From NCBI RefSeq assembly GCF_023370075.1, contig NZ_CP097149.1:1441001-1505000 (forward strand): 64,000 bases of DNA, in the 5' to 3' direction. The notes under the pieces are model-generated. The model had not been told where the DNA came from. It was given only the letters and a program-made list of their open reading frames with translations, and searched no databases. Numbering within the stretch: the first letter of the stretch is position 1; the number at the start of each line of letters is the position of its first letter. This DNA is from Deinococcus sp. QL22. GTDB taxonomy: Bacteria > Deinococcota > Deinococci > Deinococcales > Deinococcaceae. Made by a program: the position numbers and the translations under genes. Positions 56,843 through 64,000 of this stretch are shown here, in pieces.

Positions 56843-57505
56843 ATGACCCGTTATAAACGTAAAGATCCCGAAATTACGCGCCGCAAGTTCATCAATGCGG
56901 CTATGGGCGGCACTGTGGCTGTGGGCGGCATCAGCCTCCTCAGTACGCTGGGTACGGCCAACCCCGTGTTCCGCCTCACCCGCGACAAGATGCCGCCGCT
57001 CAAGGGCGATATTCTGGTACACGCCGAAGAGAGCAAGGAAGGTCAGATCATCAAGGTCAGCGAACTGAGCGACCAGTTGGTGCGTGCTTGGCCGATGGGC
57101 AAGGGCGAAGACGGCTCGAACGTGATTCGCAAGGGCGACCCGAACAACATTCTGGCGCTGTACCGTTTTCCCAAAGGTCAATTGAAGGCTCCTACCAATC
57201 TGGATGCCACTGTGGACGGCGAAATCGTGGTCTATAGCGATGTGTGTACGCACGCAGGTTGCTCGGTGTCCGACAGCGATCAGGGCGACGGCATGAAGTG
57301 CCCCTGCCATTCCGGTGAGTACGATCCCAAACGCGGAGCCATCGTCACTGGTGGGCCGCCCCCACGGGCTTTGGCTCAGTTGCCTGTTCAGCTTGACGGC
57401 GAACAACTCGTGGTAGGAGATTTCTTCCTCGCTATGCCGTACCCGTACATCGCCGAATCGGAGTGGGAAGCCTTTAAGAAGGAAGTGGAGGAGCAACTCG
57501 CATGA
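56843..57505 (+). CDS. Rieske iron-sulfur protein of the bc complex
   Basis: A 220-residue protein. The N-terminus has a twin-arginine-like TRRKF before a membrane anchor (about 17-37), then the Rieske domain. Cluster ligands lie in CTHAGCS (about 134-140) and CPCHSGEY (about 154-160), with the GPPPRAL Pro loop. It carries a 2Fe-2S cluster that takes electrons from quinol. Its stop overlaps the cytochrome b start by 4 bases. Confidence 0.93.
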   Translation: MTRYKRKDPEITRRKFINAAMGGTVAVGGISLLSTLGTANPVFRLTRDKMPPLKGDILVHAEESKEGQIIKVSELSDQLVRAWPMGKGEDGSNVIRKGDPNNILALYRFPKGQLKAPTNLDATVDGEIVVYSDVCTHAGCSVSDSDQGDGMKCPCHSGEYDPKRGAIVTGGPPPRALAQLPVQLDGEQLVVGDFFLAMPYPYIAESEWEAFKKEVEEQLA

Positions 57506-58824
57506 ACCAAGTGAACCAGTGGCTTGATGAGCGTCTGCACATTTCCCGCCTGAACGATAAGTTCTTGCGGAAGGCCTTCCCCGTTCACCACTCTTTCTTC
57601 CTGGGTGAAATTACGCTGTTCAGCCTGATCATCCTGATTCTTACAGGGATTTTGCTGGCACTGGCCTACGAACCCAGCAACAGTCTCGTGACCAACTCGT
57701 TCGATCCGGGCACAGCAGACAAGCCCAACCTGATCCCCGCCGCCTATCACTCGGCCCTCAAGATCAACGCCATGCCTTTTGGCGACATGTTGCGCCGAAT
57801 TCACCACTGGACGGCCAACATCATGGTCGCCGCCGCTGTCATCCACATGATGCGGATCTACTTCACGGGCGCATTCAAAAAGCCCCGCGAAATCAACTGG
57901 TGGATCGGCATGTTGCTGCTGATCTTCACGGCCCTGACCGCCGTCACTGGTTACGTGTTGCCCTACGACAACTACGCTTACCAGACCCTCAAAGTGATCT
58001 ACGGTATCGCCGCCTCTATCCCCTGGGTGGGCGAATGGGTCGCGCAGGCTGCCTTCGCAGGTAAGTTCCCTGGCGCAGGCGTTATCCCCCGCGTCTACGG
58101 GTACCACATCATGTTGCTGCCCGGGATTCTACTGGCCCTGACTGGCGCACACATGCTGCTGATGATCAAGCAGAAGCACACGCAGCCGCAGTACGCCAAG
58201 CGCATTGCCTACAAGAAGATCGTGGGAGTGCCGCTCAGCACCCAACAGACGCCCATCATGTTGCTGCTGGCGATCATGTTCGCTGCCATCATCGTCCTGT
58301 TCAGCGCCTTTATTCCAGTTCATCCCGTCGAATATTTCGGGCCCCCCAGCACCACGCCGATCAACAACATCAAGCCCGACTGGTACTTGCTGTGGGTCTT
58401 CGGCGCACTGGCGATCATTCCCAGCTTTGAGATCCACCTTTTTGGTGGGCTGATCGGAGCCGAGTTTGTGGGCGCGATTCTTCTTCCCACCGTTTTCTTG
58501 CTGGCGATGTTTGCGGTGCCCATGCTTGACCGCAGCAAAGACAACATGTACTACGCTGAAAACCCTACCAACCATCCAGTGAGGCTGGCGGCGGGCGTGG
58601 CGTTCATGGCGTCTCTGATTGTGATGTCGGTGGCAGGCTACAAGCCAGAGTTGATCAGCAGCGGCATCCTGAATACGGCTAACGCCAACACGGTTCTCTG
58701 GATTGCACTGTTCCTGATTCCTGCCCTGTGTTACTTCGGTGTCATGGCTATCGTGCGCGGTATCCGCAGCTTGCGCGAAGCCGATCAGCGCGAGCGCGGC
58801 GCATTCAGCCCCGCCGACGACTAA
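57502..58824 (+). CDS. Cytochrome b of the bc complex (with fused subunit IV)
   Basis: A 440-residue membrane protein with at least eight helices. The b-heme His ligands are in [20 protein letters not shown] (about 95-114) and [17 protein letters not shown]. The PEWY-like loop is PDWYLLW, with Asp replacing Glu. Its length covers both the cytochrome b6 and subunit IV halves. It moves quinol electrons between the two hemes, giving proton transfer. Last gene of the cytochrome c, Rieske, cytochrome b operon. Confidence 0.94.
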   Translation: MNQVNQWLDERLHISRLNDKFLRKAFPVHHSFFLGEITLFSLIILILTGILLALAYEPSNSLVTNSFDPGTADKPNLIPAAYHSALKINAMPFGDMLRRIHHWTANIMVAAAVIHMMRIYFTGAFKKPREINWWIGMLLLIFTALTAVTGYVLPYDNYAYQTLKVIYGIAASIPWVGEWVAQAAFAGKFPGAGVIPRVYGYHIMLLPGILLALTGAHMLLMIKQKHTQPQYAKRIAYKKIVGVPLSTQQTPIMLLLAIMFAAIIVLFSAFIPVHPVEYFGPPSTTPINNIKPDWYLLWVFGALAIIPSFEIHLFGGLIGAEFVGAILLPTVFLLAMFAVPMLDRSKDNMYYAENPTNHPVRLAAGVAFMASLIVMSVAGYKPELISSGILNTANANTVLWIALFLIPALCYFGVMAIVRGIRSLREADQRERGAFSPADD

Positions 58825-58843
58825 AGCCTTCATTCCTGTCTAC

Positions 58844-58877
58844 CCGCTCTGGCCCTGTGCCGGGGCGGTTTTTTTGT
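58844..58877 (+). terminator. Rho-independent terminator of the bc operon
   Basis: CCGCTCTGGC (58844-58853) pairs with GCCGGGGCGG (58859-58868) with two G-T pairs and a 5-base loop, followed by nine T with one G inside nearby. Confidence 0.85.
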
Positions 58878-58903
58878 GCTTCAGGACTCCTGGCAGGAGG
58901 GTC

Positions 58904-58936
58904 AAAAAAAACCGCCAACCTTGTTAGGCGGGCGGT
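58904..58936 (-). terminator. Terminator of the leftward small gene
   Basis: On the minus strand, ACCGCC (58931-58936) and GGCGGT (58911-58916) form a stem, followed by a run of eight U (58904-58911). Confidence 0.75.
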
Positions 58937-58958
58937 GAAGAGTTGAGGTTGGTGTGAC

Positions 58959-59207
58959 TCAGGCCTGAACGGTATTGGGGCGCAAGACGCTGATGTTGCT
59001 GTTTTCCTGGCGTGCGCCAGCAGCGTAACCGACCTGTGCGCCGAACTGCCACGCCAGCTTGATCATAAAGGTGATGGCGGCCTCGTCGCCCGTTTGAATC
59101 AGCAAGCGCAGATGCTCAGGCAAGCCGTCGGGCAGAGGCATCGAGCCGAGCTGCTCCCCATATTCTGCTCGGAGCTGCTCGAACCACTCGGCGTAAGGGT
59201 TCGTCAT
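58959..59207 (-). CDS. Small soluble protein, hypothetical
   Basis: An 82-residue protein (MTNPYAEWFEQLRAEYG) with a helical, amphipathic pattern and no Cys or membrane segment. I do not recognise the family. A TAAGAT box 7 bases before the ATG at 59207 makes it a probable leaderless gene; a GTG-type start three codons earlier is less likely. It has its own terminator. Confidence 0.7.
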   Translation of the reverse strand: MTNPYAEWFEQLRAEYGEQLGSMPLPDGLPEHLRLLIQTGDEAAITFMIKLAWQFGAQVGYAAGARQENSNISVLRPNTVQA

Positions 59208-59402
59208 GCCCAGCATCTTAACATGAGTACGCTCAAGGAATGTATGCGGTCACTGTAAGTAGTACTGGAATTAATGGCCTCTGAAGTGCGGCTTGCCTGG
59301 GCTGCAGCCAATGCGTTACTGCTCCGGAAACGCCTAGACCAACCAGGTCTACTTTGCTCGTAGCGCACTTTTCTGTTGCGCGAATGGTGTTACGCTTCAC
59401 GC

Positions 59403-59840
59403 ATGACGGCCTCCGTGAATCAGGATCAAAACGTGTTGGATCAGGGTGGGAACGGCGCGATGCCCGAGATCACCATCAGCGAATTCGGTGCGCTGCGGGC
59501 CACCGGCATTCTGGCAGGCAGCGGCAAAGAGAATGCCGGCGTACGCGTGTTCATCAAGAGCGGCGGATGCAGCGGCTACCAGTACGGTATGGCCATTGAT
59601 GACCGCGAATTAGAGGGCGACACCATCGTGTATGACCGAGGTATCAAGCTGCTCGTAGACCGCATGAGCATTGCCCTGTTGCGCGGCAGCGAAGTGGACT
59701 TTGTAGAGAACATGATGGGCGGCGGCTTTACCGTGAACAACCCCAACGCCACCAGCAGTTGCGGCTGTGGCCACTCCTTCCGCACCGACAGCGCCCAGTC
59801 GCCTGCCGGAGAAGGCAGCGGCGGGTGCAGCAGTCACTAA
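59403..59840 (+). CDS. IscA/ErpA-type iron-sulfur carrier protein
   Basis: A 145-residue protein. The HesB-like fold is recognised by [19 protein letters not shown] and the C-terminal [14 protein letters not shown]; the three Cys in GCSG and SCGCG bind the cluster. A 30-residue N-terminal tail and a C-terminal Gly/Ser tail ending GGCSSH are extra, so a fourth Cys is present. A TACGCT box 6 bases before the ATG at 59403 suggests a leaderless mRNA. It delivers Fe-S clusters to target enzymes such as the radical SAM and Rieske proteins encoded here. Confidence 0.9.
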   Translation: MTASVNQDQNVLDQGGNGAMPEITISEFGALRATGILAGSGKENAGVRVFIKSGGCSGYQYGMAIDDRELEGDTIVYDRGIKLLVDRMSIALLRGSEVDFVENMMGGGFTVNNPNATSSCGCGHSFRTDSAQSPAGEGSGGCSSH

Positions 59841-60052
59841 GCTCGGCCAATACGATCTGCCATAACACCACATCTAAAGATTCAGCCTCAGCAGGCGGCC
59901 CAGTGCCGTCTGTTTTACTGTTTATTCTCATTCCACACAGTGTTGGGGTTCAGAAAACTTTTAGAGGCGAGAGACTCCAACCCAGCCATCAGTCCTTTGA
60001 TCTCAATGTAAGAACAAGGATTAAAGTGCGCTGAGACGCAAAGTTCATGAAC

Positions 60053-60080
60053 TTGACATGTCGTAAAGGTGCCTTATACT
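60053..60080 (+). promoter_or_regulatory. Sigma-A promoter of the peptide transporter operon
   Basis: TTGACA at 60053-60058 and TATACT at 60075-60080, 16 bases apart, close to consensus. The leader to the ATG is about 45 bases and ends in a CGGAGG ribosome site. Confidence 0.8.
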
Positions 60081-60132
60081 GACGCTCATCATCCACGCAT
60101 CAGGCGCATTTCCAAAGCTCCCGGAGGTTCAT

Positions 60133-61893
60133 ATGAAGAAGACCTTGGCACTCACTGTATTTCTGATCGGCGCAGCACTCGCTGGCCCCGCCAACAACAG
60201 CCTCGTGGTGGGTACTTCTCAGGAGCCGCCCAATATTTACGATCCGTGGAACACCAACAACCTCGCCATTACCAGTGAGATCAACGGCTACATGGGCGCG
60301 GCCCTGATCGGCCTCGACGACAACGGCGATCCTTACGCCGACATTGCTACCCGCGTGCCTTCGTTGGGCAACGGCGACTACAAGGTTGTCAAGAATGCGG
60401 CGGGCGACGTGGTACGTAACAGCGTGACCTACACCATTCGCAAGGAAGCCAAGTGGAGCGACGGCACCCCGATCAAGATTGCCGACTTCCAGTTCTGGCT
60501 GAGATTGGTCAACGATGACCGCGTGCCCGTGCCTGACCGCACCCCCTGGGACCGGGCCAAGATCACCACCGCCGACGCCGATACCTTTACCATCACCTAC
60601 GAGCCGCCCTACCTGTTTGCCGACCAGACCAGCCCCGGCCTTGCCCCCCAGCACGTTATGGGCGCGTCCTGGACTGCCTTTGACACCAAAACCAAAAACG
60701 AAAAAGACGCCAAGGTCACCAACGAGGAGTGGAAGAAGTTCATCTCCAGCTTCACCACCTCGCGCAGCCTGCCCAAAGTGGTCGCTGGCCCCTTCAAGCC
60801 CACCGCCTGGCGTAGCGGCAACAGCCTCACGTTGACCCGTAACACCAATTATTGGAACAAGCCCAAGGGCGGCGAAGACAAGTACATTCAGACTGTGGTG
60901 TACCGCTTTATCCCCAACACCAACACTCTGAAGGTCAACATCCTGTCGGGCCAACTCGACGCTCTCAGCGCCGTCGGGCCAACGTTCGATCAGGGCGTGG
61001 ATTTGCAGCGCAACGAGCGCGGCAAGTTCAAGACCTACTTCGTGCCCGGCGCAATCTGGGAGCACATCGACATCAATACGCGGGGCCAGAAAGCCAAGGA
61101 TCTGGATCTGGACGATGCGCGCATGCGTCAGGCTCTGCTGCTCAGCGTTGACCGTGACGCCCTGACCAAAGCCCTGTTTCAGAGCAAGCAGGCCGTCTCT
61201 AACAGCTTCGTGAACCCCATCAGCAAGCTGTACAAAAGAGATGTGCGCGACTACAACGCCAACGTGGCACAGGCCAAGACGCTGTTTACGCAACTCGGCT
61301 GGACGGCGGGCAGCGACGGCATTCTGCAAAAAGGTGGCAAGAAACTGAGCCTGAACTTCGGCACCACCGCTGGCAACAGCACCCGCGAGCGCGTTCAGCA
61401 GATTTTGCAGGCGCAGTGGAAGGCTGTGGGTGTGCAGGTCAATATCCAGAACTACCCCTCCAGCGTGTTCTTTGGCCCCGACTTCCTGAGCAAGGGCGCA
61501 GACGGCAAGTGGGATCTGGCCATGTACGCCTGGACGGGCAACCCCATCTTCGAGGAAGGCAACCTCTTCAAGGGTTCGGGTGTACCCACCGCTGCCAACG
61601 GCTACTCCGGCCAGAACAACTCAGGCTGGGTCGACGCCGAATACGACCGCCTGCACAAACTGGCCCAGACGGAATTCAACCTCGCAGAGCGCATCAAGCT
61701 CTTTGACCGGATGCAGACCATCTGGAACAGTGAAGTGCCCGCGCTGCCGCTGTACTACCGCGTCAACGTGTACACCAAGGTTCCCAACCTCCTGAACTAC
61801 ACCTTCAGCGCCTACACCCTGTACCCCAGCTGGAACGCATCCAACATCGGTTGGGCCTCGCGCGGCGCAGTCGAGGAATACAAGCAGAAATAA
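60133..61893 (+). CDS. Peptide/oligopeptide ABC transporter substrate-binding protein
   Basis: A 586-residue family 5 binding protein. A signal peptide (about 1-17, ending ALAG) is followed by the DppA/OppA fold with [27 protein letters not shown] and the late [10 protein letters not shown]. It has no lipobox Cys, so it may be released or held in another way. It captures peptides or similar compounds and passes them to the permeases downstream. It has a strong promoter of its own. Confidence 0.9.
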   Translation: MKKTLALTVFLIGAALAGPANNSLVVGTSQEPPNIYDPWNTNNLAITSEINGYMGAALIGLDDNGDPYADIATRVPSLGNGDYKVVKNAAGDVVRNSVTYTIRKEAKWSDGTPIKIADFQFWLRLVNDDRVPVPDRTPWDRAKITTADADTFTITYEPPYLFADQTSPGLAPQHVMGASWTAFDTKTKNEKDAKVTNEEWKKFISSFTTSRSLPKVVAGPFKPTAWRSGNSLTLTRNTNYWNKPKGGEDKYIQTVVYRFIPNTNTLKVNILSGQLDALSAVGPTFDQGVDLQRNERGKFKTYFVPGAIWEHIDINTRGQKAKDLDLDDARMRQALLLSVDRDALTKALFQSKQAVSNSFVNPISKLYKRDVRDYNANVAQAKTLFTQLGWTAGSDGILQKGGKKLSLNFGTTAGNSTRERVQQILQAQWKAVGVQVNIQNYPSSVFFGPDFLSKGADGKWDLAMYAWTGNPIFEEGNLFKGSGVPTAANGYSGQNNSGWVDAEYDRLHKLAQTEFNLAERIKLFDRMQTIWNSEVPALPLYYRVNVYTKVPNLLNYTFSAYTLYPSWNASNIGWASRGAVEEYKQK

Positions 61894-61963
61894 GGCTCTT
61901 CGGGGAGTGTGGGTTGGCTGAACTGGACAAGATCAGTGGCGTCCCACATCACCTAGAGCGTCA

Positions 61964-61993
61964 GGGGGAAAGGCGAAACACCGCTTTTCCCCC
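61964..61993 (+). terminator. Stem-loop between binding protein and permease genes
   Basis: A 12-bp stem GGGGGAAAGGCG (61964-61975) with CGCTTTTCCCCC (61982-61993), one G-T pair, 6-base loop, then a moderately U-rich tail. It probably lowers permease expression relative to the binding protein, like the stem at 30857. Confidence 0.7.
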
Positions 61994-62061
61994 GTCTGCT
62001 TTTCCTGTCGCCTCCTCCCGTTTCTGTCCCTCACTCCTGATCTCAACGCGAGGCCGAACCT

Positions 62062-63060
62062 ATGGCAACCTACGCATTTCGCCGCCTAATCCAAATGATT
62101 CCGCTGCTGCTGGTCATCAGCCTCATCGTGTATTCCCTGACCGCGCTGCAACCCGGCAGTCCCATCGATCAGCTGACTTTTGGCAACAGCAATATTACGC
62201 CCGAAGATATTGCCCGCCTGAAGGTGGCGTACGGTCTGGATCAGCCGTGGTATACCCGCTACTTTTTTTGGCTCAAGCAGGCTGTTGCTGGTGATTTTGG
62301 TTATTCGCAGGATTTCGGTATTCCCGCCGCGCAATTCGTCTTTCAGCAGCGGATGCCCAATACGCTGTTGCTGACGGTTCCAGCCCTCATTCTGAGTACC
62401 TTGATTGCCGTGCCACTCGGTATTTTTACGGCGGTGCGCCAGTACTCCATTCCCGATTATCTCCTGACTTTTTTTAGCTTCGTGGTGTTCAGCGCCCCCG
62501 TGTTCTGGGTGGGCGCAATGGCGCTGTATTTCGTGGCGGTGTTTCTACCTACAGCCACAGGCGGCGCGTTGTCGTTACCGCCGGGTGGCCTCGGCAGCCC
62601 CGATCTGCCACTGGATGCAGGTTTTTGGGCCACCACCCTCGACAAACTCCATTACCTGATCTTGCCCCTCAGCGTTCTGATGCTGCGTGAAATTGCCGTC
62701 ACTCTGCGCTTTATGCGGGCCAGCATGTTGGAAGTCTTAAATCAGGATTTTATTCGTACTGCACGTGCGAAAGGGTTGCCCAACCGCATCGTGCTGTTTA
62801 AACATGCTCTCCGGAACGCCATCGTGCCCATCATTACGTTGCTGGGCCTCAGCATTCCGGGTTTGTTTGGGGGCGTTGTGATCACCGAAACCGTGTTTTC
62901 TTGGCCGGGCATGGGCAAAGCGATTCTGGATGCTTTGGTCAGCAAAGACTTTAACGTAGTGATGGTGTCGCTGATGCTGCTTGCCATGCTGACGGTTGTT
63001 TTTCAGCTTGTTGCGGATCTCGTTTATGCGGTGGTCGATCCCCGCATTCGGTACTCGTGA
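62062..63060 (+). CDS. Peptide ABC transporter permease, DppB-like
   Basis: A 332-residue permease with six to eight hydrophobic helices. It keeps the DppB features: [20 protein letters not shown] at the N-terminus (20 residues quoted), the EAA loop [20 protein letters not shown] and [16 protein letters not shown]. It pairs with DppC encoded 21 bases downstream. Confidence 0.92.
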   Translation: MATYAFRRLIQMIPLLLVISLIVYSLTALQPGSPIDQLTFGNSNITPEDIARLKVAYGLDQPWYTRYFFWLKQAVAGDFGYSQDFGIPAAQFVFQQRMPNTLLLTVPALILSTLIAVPLGIFTAVRQYSIPDYLLTFFSFVVFSAPVFWVGAMALYFVAVFLPTATGGALSLPPGGLGSPDLPLDAGFWATTLDKLHYLILPLSVLMLREIAVTLRFMRASMLEVLNQDFIRTARAKGLPNRIVLFKHALRNAIVPIITLLGLSIPGLFGGVVITETVFSWPGMGKAILDALVSKDFNVVMVSLMLLAMLTVVFQLVADLVYAVVDPRIRYS

Positions 63061-63081
63061 GGTCATTGCCATGAGGTTCCT

Positions 63082-64000
<919 letters not shown>

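Overview
The window is 64 kb of high-GC bacterial chromosome, almost certainly from the genus Deinococcus. The evidence is the Dps1-type ferritin with its long N-terminal tail, the class II (B12-dependent) ribonucleotide reductase, the futalosine menaquinone genes, the GidA-related/TrmB pair, many apparently leaderless genes (a TAnnnT box 6-7 bases before the start codon), and intergenic repeats built from CTAAGGGTCTAAG-like words. I see no prophage, transposase, CRISPR array, rRNA or tRNA. About 62 genes are supported, including two cut by the window ends and one broken gene.

Layout. 1-7.5 kb: end of a zinc-ribbon gene, nrdJ, a sugar dehydrogenase coupled to a tiny lipoprotein, a P-loop kinase and der. 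7.5-8.0 kb: a gene-free stretch with two tandem promoter-plus-terminator mini-units; a third copy lies near 44.65 kb. 8-12.8 kb: a c-type cytochrome with a low-complexity linker, an ATL/DinB pair, and a mqnE-mqnA menaquinone cluster with two small genes inside it. 12.8-19.9 kb: a GH31 glycosidase, a twice-frameshifted secreted protein, an orphan ParA, a 1-Cys peroxiredoxin, an acyl-ACP desaturase and a beta-helix acyltransferase. 20-25 kb: a degenerate PlsY-like protein overlapping a TPR membrane protein, a two-helix peptide and a surface protein with a copper-amine-oxidase-type N-domain. 25-28 kb: ispE, an RNase H-like protein, a small HTH protein and pyrE.

28.5-34.3 kb is a sugar operon: LacI regulator, binding protein, permease, ATPase and FGGY kinase, with two matching operators, one over the regulator's start codon. 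34.4-43.3 kb holds a DUF3006/ComEC-like hydrolase pair, a heterodimeric ABC exporter, an MFS transporter, an FMN reductase and a metallo-hydrolase. 43.3-49 kb: dps, DUF4385, mobA, an aldehyde dehydrogenase, mgsA, a PP2C phosphatase and RidA. 49-53 kb: RicT/PSP1, an RluA-like pseudouridine synthase with a changed catalytic motif, a GidA-related flavoprotein and trmB, suggesting an RNA-modification neighbourhood. 53-55.7 kb: CvpA-like protein, an orphan NarL-type regulator, a Cys-rich protein and a beta-lactamase-fold protein without an export signal. 55.9-58.8 kb: a cytochrome c, Rieske, cytochrome b operon, which would oxidise the menaquinol that the mqn genes help make. 59-64 kb: a small protein, an IscA-type Fe-S protein and the start of a peptide ABC transporter operon.

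The points I rate highest are the three mini-units, the degenerate PlsY plus TPR envelope module, the RluA-like protein lacking the usual catalytic Asp, the broken discoidin-like gene explained by two single-base homopolymer losses, and the operator that overlaps the lacI start codon.
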